A stretch of DNA of 64,000 nt from Leptobrachium leishanense (Eukaryota > Chordata > Amphibia > Anura > Megophryidae), in the NCBI GenBank assembly GCA_009667805.1, contig CM019063.1, forward strand, positions 413,578,626-413,642,625, read 5' to 3'. Position numbers and translations under genes: made by a program. Of the stretch, positions 34,690-44,309 are shown in pieces. The notes under the pieces were generated by a model that saw only the letters and a list, made by a program, of their open reading frames with translations, made no database searches and was not told the DNA's origin. Within the stretch, counting starts at the first letter, position 1. Every line of letters begins with the position of its first letter.

Positions 34690-35640
34690 CAGTCTATTGT
34701 GGATATACTGCCCCAGCTCATGGATATATGCCCCAGCTCGTGGATACTGCCCCAGCTCGTGGATACTGCCCCAGCTCGTGGATATACTACCCCAGCTCGT
34801 GGATATACTGCCCCAGCTCGTGGATATTGCCCCACCACGTGGATACTGCCCCAGCTCGTGGATACTGCCCCAGCTCGTGGATACTGCCCCAGCTCGTGGA
34901 TATTGCCCCAGCTCGTGGATATTGCCCCAGCATGTGGATACTGCCCCAGCTCGTGGATATTGCCCCAGCTCGTGGATACTGCCCCAGCACGTGGATATAT
35001 GCCCCAGCACGTGGATACTGTCCCAGCTCCTGGATATTGCCCCCCAGCTCATGGATATTGCCCCCCAGCTCATGGATACTGCCCAGCACGTGGATATATG
35101 CCCTAGCACGTGGATATATGCCCCAGCACGTGGATACTGTCCCAGCTCCTGGATATTGCCCCCCAGCTCATGGATATTGCCCCCAGCTCCTGGATACTGC
35201 CCAGCACGTGGATATATGCCCCAGCACGTGGATATATGCCCCAGCACGTGGATACTGTCCAAGCTCCTGGAAATTGCCCCCCAGCTCATGGATATTGCCC
35301 CCCAGCTCCTGGATAATGCCCCCCAACTCATGGATATTGCCCCCAGCTCCTGGATATTGCCCCACAGCTCATGGATACTGCCCCCCAGCTCCTGGATATT
35401 GCCCCCCAGCTCATGGATATTGCCCCCCAGCTCCTGGATAATGCCCCCCAGCTCATGGATATTGCCCCCCCAAGCTCTCATGGATATTGCCCCCCAGCTC
35501 ATGGATATTGCCCCCCAGCTCATGGATATTGCCCCCCTGCTCCTGGATAATGCCCCCCAGATCATGGATACTGCCCCCCAGCTCATGGATATTGCCCCCC
35601 AGCTCGTGGATATTGGCCCCCAGCGCTCATGGATATATGC
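34690..35640. repeat. Minisatellite, 19-21 bp units, about 45-50 copies
   Basis: Units are of the type tggatactgccccagctcg (19 bp) at the left and tggatattgccccccagctca (21 bp) at the right. Variants with tatatg, cacg, and aatg show local block expansion. Because 19 is not a multiple of 3, each 57-bp turn covers all frames, which explains stop-free frames of up to 416 residues on the plus strand and 329 on the minus. These frames are by-products and not genes. Confidence 0.95.
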
Positions 35641-35734
35641 CCCAGCTCAGACCCCAGACCAGACATGGGGCGGCTGTTCGAGTGCTCTATCGGCATTTGG
35701 ACAGCCGCCCCATGAGCTCGGCACCATACTTACC

Positions 35735-36050
35735 TTTCCGAGCGGCGCCGGGGAAGTGAAAGTTTCCCCGCTTCCGCTCGTTGAAGGACCCAAGCCGCGG
35801 TCACGTGACCGGGGCTTGGGTCCTTCAAAGAGCGGAAGTGGGGAAACTTTCACTTCCCCGGCGCCGCTCGGAGGTTGGATGCGCTCGGCAGCCTGGTAGA
35901 GGCTGCGAGCGCAGCCTCTACCCGGCTGCCGCGCGCATCCAACCCCCGAGCGGCGGAGGGACCTTTCCCTCCGCCGCTCGGGGTTGGATGCGCGTGGCAG
36001 CCGGGTAGAGGCTGCGAGCGCAGCCTCTACCCGGCTGCTGTGTGCATCTT
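35735..36050. repeat. GC-rich nested hairpins in Helitron
   Basis: 35738-35872 pairs with itself: gcggcgccggggaagtgaaa and its complement, with aggacccaagcc inside around a cacgtg core. 35870-35950 and 35930-36050 form further inverted repeats: gtagaggctgcgagcgcagcctctac is palindromic and occurs twice. These could form very stable cruciforms. Confidence 0.85.
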
Positions 36051-36199
36051 GTAACCGCCACGGCGAGCGCACAGCCGGCTCGTGCCGCGGCGGTTGCATG
36101 CGCGCGCAACCAACCGCCGCTGGTTGCGCGCGCATGCGCAGAGTAAGGCTTGGCGACGGACACGCCAAGCCTTACTCAATTATAGTATAGATGATATGG

Positions 36200-37030
36200 G
36201 GTAGTCCTGTTGGAACATGGAGCAAAAGAGTGGGGAGAAGGGAGAGTGTGAGCCTTAGAATTGTAGCCTGTTTCTAGCTTTGCACCAGGCTGTGATGGCA
36301 GTGTCTAAAAGTGTTTCTTTTTTTGGTGAGTCTTAAGAGGAGACTGGGAGGCATGTGTAAGAACAAATTCATATCAAGGATCCTTCCAGTGTATACGTTA
36401 GGTTTGCCTGCGATTTGGTTAGTGGATAAGGACTGCTGCCAGGCATGTACTGGCCATAGGGACTACAGGGAGATTCCAAGTGGGCCGATGACTCAGTGGA
36501 CCAGTGTGAATGCTGGTTCATTGTGTGTCTCACACTGCCCTTTATGGGTGAGTTGAGAACTTCCTGACCGTCTGTAAAACCAACACAGTCTGCCACAGTC
36601 TCATATTAGGGCCACCAAGCCATTGAGACCTGCTGCGCATCTACCTCTCCTTATAACATGGTGTGCACTCAACCTCAGTGTCCCGCTGCAATGCTTTATC
36701 CAATCGCTCTGCAGCAACTGTGGTATCTGTAGAGCAATTGGTTGAGCGATCCGGTTGGTTTATAAACTATTTTTGTGCGTTTGTATAATTAAAGTGGGAC
36801 GGTCTGGATGAAGCCCAGTGCTGAATTTGTGTCCCAGTCCAGCCGTGGCCTCTGCTAGGTTATAGCCTTATAGGGCTCTATTCCAAAGCTGGTGTTAAGT
36901 TTACAACAGCTCTGGTTAAATTAACAGAACCATTATAGTCTTGGAGGTGTTAAGTTTACAACAGCTCTGGTTAAAAGTGGCACCAATTATGGAGTATTGC
37001 TCTAGATTAGGCACCTCTATCTTTATGAGC
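36200..37030. other. No recognised feature
   Basis: Moderate GC sequence without coding motif or element termini. A short tandem duplication (ggtgttaagtttacaacagctctggttaaa) is present at about 36890-36975. Confidence 0.5.
36890..36975 (+). repeat. Short tandem duplication
   Basis: The 29-base segment beginning ggtgttaagtttacaacagc appears twice, at about 36890 and 36947, separated by about 28 bases. Confidence 0.8.
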
Positions 37031-37035
37031 ATATT

Positions 37036-38295
37036 CAGGGTTATTCAGAGAGCACCGAATTGTCACCGACATTTCAATGCTTTCCCGTTCCCTGCACTTC
37101 TGCGAGTTCGTTTCACTCACCCTGCGGTTAATTCAGCATTCACCACAGAGGTCCCCGAAGTGCAGCTAATCGACCCGCCGAACAAAACAAAAAATTTGCC
37201 ACAATCGATCAGAAAATTCGCTGAATCGATCCAAAAAACTGCCAAAGTGATCTGAAAAAAAGCCGACAACCCGCCAAACAGATTGCCAACCAGCTACCGG
37301 AAAAAGCCGACAAGCCGCTGACCAGGACAAAAAAATAAACAAAGCAAACAACTGGCACTTTTAAAAGGCGTTTTCAAACAAAGTACTACAAGAAGATGCC
37401 TGGGAATAATATATATGGTCATATGAATAATAATAAAATGGTCTGTTACAGAGTAATAAAAAAAACGCCATTTTAAAAAGGGAAATAAAATCCTAAAAAA
37501 TAAGTACAGAGACTTTTTGCTGCAAATAAAGAGAATAAGGCTAGGGTCAGACGAAAGCATTTTTCCCCGCGAACGTGAAAAAGTGCGTCCGAACGCATTG
37601 ACGTATTTTTTCACGGAATGCGCAAAAACGGTCAGACGACGCGCATTTTCGGGCGTGATTTTGTACGGATCGTCAATAAAACTCTTTTTGCGTCTGGACG
37701 TTATGTAGGCTGGACATTAGCAGCGTCTGACATCTCCTAATCACGCAAACACGCCGCAGCTGCGCACTCAGTACGTTAGTACTAGCGGTTCAGCGTTCTC
37801 AAAAAAATGCGTTCAAATTCCACTTGCGTTGCACGGCCGGACTTTTGTGCGGCCGTACTTCGTATATTGGCCGTCATTGCCCGTCATCTGCTGCTAGTGC
37901 GGCCGTAATTATGTGCGCCAGAACGCACGTTAAAAGTGCGCTGGTCTGACCCCAGCCTAAATGGTTGAATAAATATTTAATAAGACAGGGAATTTTTTTC
38001 AACATTGAAACCTATGGGATTCACCTGATTAAACCTGTTGAATAAAAGCACAAAAAATCTGGGGATTTCTGCTGACATTTCAGTGCTATTCAGTGTTCTC
38101 TGAATATATTAACCATTGTTTCTCTATGGGGAGTTCACTGGCGCTGAAGATCAACGTATTTCTCTGGCAATTCGCCAATATTTGGCAAACTGCCAGTTTT
38201 TTGAAAAGCCGGATGGCCATGAAATTGCACCGTCTGCAGAAATTCACTGTTCGGTGTAATTTGGTGGTCAGTTCGGCTCTCTTTGAATAACCCTG
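37036..38295. mobile_element. MITE, cagggttattca family, carrying a Harbinger MITE
   Basis: Ends are cagggttattcagagag and ctctctttgaataaccctg. It has the same overall order as 25477-26370 but is diverged (aagatgcctgggaataatat; tctgttacagagtaataaaa). The Harbinger MITE at 37539-37957 interrupts the ...gcaaataaagagaa|taa|atggtt... stretch, which is continuous in other copies. That gives independent support for the inserted boundaries. Confidence 0.75.
37539..37957. mobile_element. PIF/Harbinger-type MITE, TAA target duplication
   Basis: Termini ggctagggtcagacgaaagc and gctggtctgaccccagcc, with TAA at 37536-37538 and 37958-37960. The body resembles 4627-5052 in reverse (tacgtattttttcacggaat; acttcgtatattggccgtca). 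Confidence 0.88.
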
Positions 38296-38459
38296 AATGT
38301 TTTTGAAGACTGATATAGGAGCATACAGACTTCCATATGTAATAACGCAGGGTTTTTTCAGATAGGGTGGGTCTACTGTCCACGACCTGTGTGGGAGTAA
38401 GACGGCATTTGGGTTCATTAGTATAGGTTTTCTTTCAGACGCTGCTTATTATAGCATTT

Positions 38460-38935
38460 TTTGGTTACCATGGATTCCGATGTGGCTGCTGGATTAGATC
38501 CCTGGATTTTTGTTTCCTCCCCTATTCTGGGAAGTTTTGTCTATGAGGACTCTATGTTCAACTGTGCGCTGTTCCCTTTGCCGTCTTTCGTGCAGGCATG
38601 CTCGGAGTCTCCCATGATTTTCTGGGTACGCGCATGCGTGGTAGATTTTTTTCTGCCATCTTGGTACGCCTGTCGGCACAATGTGTATACAGACGCTGGG
38701 GACATTCTGGGAATACTCTGCACATCCCGGATCATACGAGTAAGCAAATGTTAATTATTTTCTCCATGTGTGATCTTAATTGTCTGATTCGCTGTATCCC
38801 TGTCCCTTTGTGTATATAAGGGGGTTTATTCTATGTATTGTTCTATGTATTGTGTTCCTTCTTTTCCTTTTTACCAATAAATGTGGTAGCACAAGTGCAC
38901 CATTGTAGCAGCACTGGAGGTATTTGCTTTATTAT
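38460..38935 (+). repeat. Dispersed repeat, possible partner of 62080-62470
   Basis: Both stretches have a gcatgcg/gcatgctc part, a tgtatataaggggg or tgtatatagggggc motif, and later agtgcaccat-like then agcactggagg/agcgctggagat. Similarity is loose and judged by eye. Family unknown. Confidence 0.4.
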
Positions 38936-39239
38936 TCTGTCAAGAATCACTACCCTCCTGGTTGGTTATACAAGAGGGACTTGCCTTTCCTAGCAGCAAC
39001 TGAGTATATAATTTTTTACTTTTCAATTTTTTTTTGGGTACTATAGAAACCCAACCCCAGGTTTTATTTTTTGTAGTAGACGTCATGTAAGGCAGCTTTT
39101 CTTCCATAGGACATAAAGGAGGTGGTGCTCCATAAGATAACAAGGCACCAGGAAGAATGGGATCTGGTAGAGTTAAAGCTCCATATGGTGCCTCCCAGTA
39201 GATGGTGAAGATGGGACCGGACTGTGGGTCAGAACTGGT

Positions 39240-39645
39240 GAGATGGGTGGGGTTCTGCCCTGGCTACCTGCATACCAGGGACAGCAGACCCCAGGATTTC
39301 TCACGGGCAGCTCCCATCCTCTGGTTTGATCTCCCTCATACTGTTCAACTTTCCTCTAGTTTCCTTTCCTTCAACCGCTCCCTTAAGACTTTCCTGTTTT
39401 GGAAAGCCTACCACCCAACTCACTAACACACCTCATTGGCCCAACCTCACCTTGCAGTCCTGCTCCTGTTTCCACCCCAAACCCTTCTAGATTGTAAATT
39501 CCACGGTAATAAAGCCCTCGTTTCCTCCTGTTTTGGTCTATCAAAATGTTGTTTAGTCCCAATGTATTGTAACCCTGTCCATATGGTGCCCATTGTTCGG
39601 CGCTGCTGAATTTGTTGGTGCTATATAAATAGAGAATAAGAATAG
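39240..39645 (+). pseudogene. L2-type LINE, 3' fragment
   Basis: The frame at 39202-39426 ends with residues like DFSRAAPILWFDLPH and FNRSLKTFLFWKAYHP, the C-terminus of L2/CR1-type ORF2. The 3' UTR has ttctagattgtaaattcc, ggcgctgctgaatttgttgg and tatataaatagagaataaga. 5'-truncated and dead. Confidence 0.75.
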
Positions 39646-39961
39646 TATCAATAATACTCTTGGAAGAACCCAGCCTGAGGTGTTGACAGGGTGGAGCAGT
39701 CAGTGATATCTGATTTCTTCAGCTTCTTTGAATAGGGAGTGAAAAATAAATTAAGCAAAATCATGTACTAAATTACATTAAGAAATTACAGAGAAACAAA
39801 CATACCATTCACCTGTCCATCATAAGCATTAACCTTCTATTTTAGACATGTCCTATACTGACTTTTATTACAGTTGCTCCAAATCAGCTTATGCTTCAGT
39901 TTATACTTCAAATGTAGTTATGAACAATGCCAATAATTTGAATGTTTCATTAGAATATATA

Positions 39962-41583
39962 CAGTTGTGTTCAAAATTATTCAACCCCCAATGCTGTAAA
40001 GGGTTTTAGGGAATTTAGTGTACATTTGTAATTGTATTCAGAATGAAGTCCTACAAGGACTTTTTAAAGAACCATATGCAACTAAAATGACATCAATTAA
40101 TTTTGTAATACAGTAGTAAATGTTTCTTTTGTGAATTCTTCATTGACACAATTCTTCAACCCTTAAAGACTACCACTCTGAAGAACAGAGGTTCATTCAA
40201 GTGTTTTCAATCAGGTATTGAAAACACCTGTGGATGTCACGGAGCAGCAATAAAGCATAATAAGCACCAATTAGGCAGCTTTAAAATGACTGTGATACTC
40301 AGCTCCTTCTAGACATTTACTGGTGTGGTTACAAACATGGTGAAGTCAAGAGAATGGTCCAGGAAGACAAGAGAAGAGGTGATTACTCTTCACAGGAAGG
40401 GCAATGGCTATAAGAAGATTGCAAAGATGTTAAACATACCAAGAGAGACCATAGGAAGCATCATTCGCAAATTCAAGGCAATGGGCACTGTTAAAACGCT
40501 ACCTGGTCATGGCAGAAAGAAGATGCTGACTTCGACTGCTGTGAGCTACCTGAAGCGTAGAGTAGAGAAAAGTCCCTGTGTGACTGCTGGGGAACTGAGA
40601 AAAGATTTGTCAGATGTGGGTACTGAAGTTTCAGCTCAGACAATACGGCGCACACTGCGTAATGAAGCCTCCATGCCAGAACTCCCAGGCGCACCCCCTT
40701 GCTGTCTCCAAAGAATAAGAAGAGTCGACTGCAGTATGCCAAAAGTCATGTGGACAAACCACAGAAGTTTTGGGATAGTGTTCTGTGGACTGATGAAACA
40801 AAATTAGAACTGTTTGGGCCCATGGATCAACGCTATGTTTGGAGGAGGAAGAACAAGGCCTATGAAGAAAAGAACACCTTGCCTACTGTGAAGCATGGCG
40901 GGGGTCAATCATGCTTTGGGGCTGTTTTGCTTCTGCAGGTACAGGGAAGCTTCAGCGTGTGCAAGGTACCATGAATTCTCTTCAGTACCAGGAGATATTG
41001 GATGACAATGTGATGCAGTCCGTCACAAACCTGAGGCTTGGGAGACGTTGGACCTTTCAACAGGACAATGATCCCAAGCATAACTCCAAGTCCACTAGAG
41101 CATGGTTGCAGATTAAAGGCTGGAACATTTTGGAGTGGCCATCGCAGTCACCTGACTTAAATCCGATTGAGAACCTCTGGTGGGACTTAAAGAAAGCAGT
41201 TGCAGTGCGCAAGCCTAAGAATGTGACTGAACTGGAGGCTTTTGCCCATGTCGAATGGGCGAAGATACCGTAGATCGCTGCAAGACACTTGTGTCAAGCT
41301 ATGCTTCACGTTTAAAAGCTGTTATAACTGTAAAAGGATGTTGTACTAAGTACTAAGATTGAATGTCACTTGGGGGTTGAATATAACTGATAATGATGTG
41401 AGCACAGAAAATACATTTGTGGTTATTTCATTATAAATGCTATGTTATATTTGTCTGACCTACACGTGCCTCTTTGATTTAATTGTAAGCAAGATGACTG
41501 AATGATCAAAATCAATGTCAAACTGGCCAAAACACTCAATTTCAGTGGGGGTTGAATAATTTTGTGGGGGTTGAACACAACTG
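39962..41583 (+). mobile_element. Tc1/mariner element, full length
   Basis: The left end is cagttgtgttcaaaattatt, the right end complements it (gttgaacacaactg), and TA flanks both (39960-39961, 41584-41585). The right inverted repeat has a short extra gggggttgaa unit compared with the left. Length 1622 bp is right for Tc1. It contains one transposase gene broken by frameshifts. Confidence 0.92.
40325..41330 (+). pseudogene. Tc1-type DDE transposase, three frames
   Basis: Tc1 transposases of about 340 residues bind the inverted repeats and cut and paste the element. The best start is the ATG at 40337 (MVKSREWSRKTREEVI). Residues 1-110 are two helix-turn-helix domains (YKKIAKMLNIPRETIGSIIR; VSAQTIRRTLRNE) linked by GHGRKK. 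The catalytic part continues in another frame at 40699 (SPKNKKSRLQYAKSHVD, VLWTDETK with the first Asp) and a third at 40911 (DNDPKHNSK with the second Asp; SPDLNPIENLWWDLKK with the Glu). A last shift at about 41270 (AKIP then stop) leads to RCKTLVSSYASRLKAVI. All three DDE residues are kept, so it decayed recently by indels. Confidence 0.92.
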
Positions 41584-41589
41584 TATACA

Positions 41590-42030
41590 CCGGTGTCTGA
41601 GAATGACCATTCTACATTGGATACATTTGTGTAACATAACAGAGGATTTTTTAAGGTAAATGTGTAATCCACATTAGAGTATAAAGAAAAAAAATGAGAA
41701 GAATGGAAACTAAAAAGGAAAACAAGGACAAGGAAAGATGTGGCGATAAAAGAAGCCTAGATTGCCTATGAACAAATACTCTTCTGGCTTTAATACAATT
41801 GGGAGGCTTATCTTACTAGCAGTGCTGAATTATCAGTTACTTGTGCTTGGAACACAAAGATGTTCCATTAAATTGCTCATTTGACCCATCCCTTACAGTT
41901 CCGTTGCTTTTCTACATTTATTATCTTTTAGAGATTAATTACAAGTAAGTTTATTACTTTACAATTCTAATATACACCCTCAAACACAAATATATGGTGG
42001 AACCAAAATGAAGACTGGCTATTGCTCATC
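41590..42030. other. No recognised feature
   Basis: AT-rich, no coding or terminal motifs. Confidence 0.5.
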
Positions 42031-42530
42031 CAAGCTCTTGATATCTCCTGTCTTGACTACTGTAACCCTTTCCTCATTTGCCTTAAGAGATTCTAGATTC
42101 TTCCTCTGCAGTTTGTAATGAACGACTCTGCCAGGCTCATCCACCTCACATCCCGCACCTCGTCCCTTTGTCAATCTCTACACTGGCTCCCTGTTTCCTT
42201 TAGAATCCTATTCAAAATATTGGTGCTCATGTACAAAGCTCTCAATAACCACACCCCTGCCTACATCATCTCCCGTCCCCACCACTTTGTTCTGCCAATG
42301 ATCTGATGTTATCATCTTTTCGTACCCACGCCTCCAACTCTCCCCTTCAGGAGGACTCCAGAGCTGCCCTCATTTATCCACTCACTTTAGTGTGTCACTC
42401 CTCTTAGATTGTAAGGTTTTAAGAAGGGTCCTCTCTCCTACTGTTCTGTGTGTCTAGTCTGTATGTATATTTGTTAGTATGTCCGGCCCATTGTACAGCA
42501 TTGTGGAACTTGTTGTGGCTTTATAAATAC
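42030..42530 (+). pseudogene. L2-type LINE, 3' fragment
   Basis: The frame at 42118-42306 includes ASRTSSLCQSLHWLPVSFRI-like residues (LHWLPV, LVLMYKALNNHTPAYI), the typical L2 ORF2 C-terminal block also seen at 58749. The 3' end is ttagattgtaaggttttaag and tgttgtggctttataaatac. Truncated at 5'; stop codons and a deletion are present. Confidence 0.8.
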
Positions 42531-42533
42531 TTG

Positions 42534-42745
42534 TGGCCGTCTGGGTGGAGTAGAGGTAACATCACTGCTCTATAACTGTGGAGAGAGACTGTGGAGACAC
42601 AGGTTCGATCCGATCAAGAGCACCTCTCCAATAAGTGTTCCTGGGCAAGACTCCTAACAGTACATACTCGCCACCCAGGACATACTTGAAAACGAGAGAA
42701 ATCTCAATGTATCCTTCCTGGTAAAATCCTTTGTCAAAAAAAAAC
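42534..42745 (+). mobile_element. tRNA-derived SINE with LINE-matched tail
   Basis: The head has GGTTCGATCC at 42602-42611, a good RNA polymerase III B box, and gtggagtagaggtaa at about 42544-42558, an A-box-like site. The 3' tail (cccaggacatacttgaaaac to ggtaaaatcctttgtc) is the same as the 3' end of LINE copies at 20883 and 23385, followed by an A-run. Sharing a tail with a LINE is how SINEs borrow the partner's reverse transcriptase. It is inserted just after an L2 tail (tataaatacttg). Not an intact tRNA. Confidence 0.8.
42544..42611 (+). promoter_or_regulatory. Internal pol III promoter of the SINE
   Basis: A-box-like gtggagtagagg and B box ggttcgatcc, about 50 bases apart. The A box departs from consensus, so strength is uncertain. 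Confidence 0.6.
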
Positions 42746-43062
42746 AAACTTGCAACTGTAACCATATATTTTTAATCATTATTTTCATTATAGGTAATGC
42801 CGTTCTAGTAAATGCTTCCCAATTCCTCTTGCTTGCTAACAGAATAAATCTTGAAAATACAGTGTACAAATCAAGTAAATGGGTACCAGAAGTGTTATCA
42901 GAAGAAGCTCGAAGCTAAAACTTAACTTTTACTAAGTAACTTAAAAAGGCATGTACCATGTCCTGGGGAAACAGGTCCCATCCTATAGTGGAGGGGGGCA
43001 AAAAGGGGGGCCCACAACACATCAATGTAAGACACAAAACAAAAATAGACCCTTTCAAGGTA

Positions 43063-44303
43063 CACTATATTGACAATAGTATTTGCTCACCTGCCTTGAC
43101 TCGCATATGAACTTAAGTGACATCCCATTCCTAATCCTTAGGGTTCAATATGATGTCTGTCCACCCTTTGCAGCTATAACAGCTTCAACTCTTCCGAGAA
43201 GGCTGTCCACAAGGTTTAGGAGTGTATTTATGGGAATTTTTGACCATTCTTCCAGAAGCGCATTTGTGAGGTCACACACTGATGTTGGACGAGAAGGCCT
43301 GGCTCTCAGACTCTGCTCTAATTCATCCCAAAGGTGTTCTATCGGGTCGAGGTCAGGACTGTTTGCAGGCCAGTCAAGTTCATCCACACCAGACTCTGTC
43401 ATCCTTGTCTTTATGGACCTTGCTTTGTGCATGGTGCACAGCCATGTTGGAAGAGGAAGGGGCCAGCTCCAAACTGTTCCCACAAAGTTGGGAGCATGGA
43501 ATTTGTCCAAAATGTCTTGTTATGCTGAAGCAGTCAGTGTTCCTTTCACTGGAACTAAGGGGCCAAGACCAGCTCCTGAAAAACAACCCCACACCATAAT
43601 CCACCCTCCACCAAACTTTACACTTGGCACAATGCAGTCAGACAAGTACCGTTCTCCTGGCAACCGCCAAACCCAGACTCGTCCATCAGATCACCAGATG
43701 GAGAAGCGCAATTCGTCACTCCAGAGAACATGTCTCCACTGCTCTGGAGTACAGTGGCGGAGTGCTTTATACCACTGCATCCGACATTTTGCATTGCACT
43801 TGGTGATGTATGGCTTGTATGCAGCTGCTCGGCCATGGAAACCCATTCCATGAACCTCTCTGCACACTGTTCTTGAGCTAATCTGAAGGCCACATGAAGT
43901 TTGGAGGTCTGTAGCGATTGACTCTGCAGAAAGTTGGCGACCTCTTTGCACTATGCACCTCAGCATCCGCTGACCCCGCTCCATCAGTTTACGTGGCCTA
44001 CCACTTCATGGCTGAGTTGCTGTCGTTCCCAAACACTTCCACGTTTTTATAATACAGCTGACTGTGGAATATTTAGGAGCGAGGAAATTTCACGACTGGA
44101 TTTGTTGCACAGGTGGCATCCTATCACAGTTCCACACTGGAATTCACTGAGCTCCTGAGAGCGACCCATTCTTTCACAAATGTTTGTAAAAACAGTCTGT
44201 ATGCCTAGGTGTTTGATTTTATATACCTGTGGCCATGGAAGTGATTGGAACACTGGATTCTGATTATTTGGATGGTTGAGCGAATACGTTTGGCAATATA
44301 GTG
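43063..44303 (-). mobile_element. Tc1/mariner element, second family
   Basis: Ends are cactatattgacaa and ttggcaatatagtg, with TA at 43061-43062 and 44304-44305. The transposase reads on the minus strand. 1241 bp is slightly short for Tc1. The family differs from 39962-41583 in both ends and protein. Confidence 0.9.
43145..44253 (-). pseudogene. Tc1-type transposase, frameshifted
   Basis: Pieces in order on the minus strand: 44253-44047 start MGRSQELSEFQCGTVIGCHL-like with the first helix-turn-helix (REISSLLNIPQSAV); 43984-43691 has ISSRTVCREVHGMGFHGR and then WRHVLWSDELRFSIW with the first Asp; 43604-43380 has residues after the second motif (SSSNMAVHHAQS with a degraded DNDPKH block); 43510-43145 carries NSPDLDPIEHLWDELE with the catalytic Glu, then VIAAKGGQT at the end. 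At least three frame changes occur. The element encodes no functional protein. Confidence 0.9.
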
Positions 44304-44309
44304 TATAAC

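Larger units (their letters stand above)
34665..36191 (-). mobile_element. Non-autonomous Helitron with minisatellite body
   Basis: The minus strand starts TCTATACTATAATTGAG at 36191 and then aaggcttggcgtgtccgtcg, nearly the same as the 5' end of the Helitron at 32606. The 3' end has the agactgccctctgggcaggc hairpin and ttccac, then CTTG where the larger copy has CTAG. It sits between A and T. The interior is a minisatellite (34690-35640) plus GC-rich inverted repeats (35735-36050). No Rep or helicase is present. Confidence 0.85.

Noticed and set aside
34690..35640. CRISPR-like array
   Set aside because: Units are contiguous with no unique spacers, and the context is a eukaryotic Helitron.
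34597..35899. Very long frames (up to 416 residues) on both strands
   Set aside because: They come entirely from the 19-21 bp minisatellite and the GC-rich hairpins; periodic residues, no domain, both strands open.
42544..42611. Possible tRNA gene
   Set aside because: Only A- and B-box-like parts are present; no foldable cloverleaf was seen and a LINE-type tail follows, so it is a SINE head.
43083..43853. 256-residue plus-strand frame
   Set aside because: Antisense shadow of the Tc1 transposase, which reads on the minus strand with clear SPDLDPIEHLW motif.
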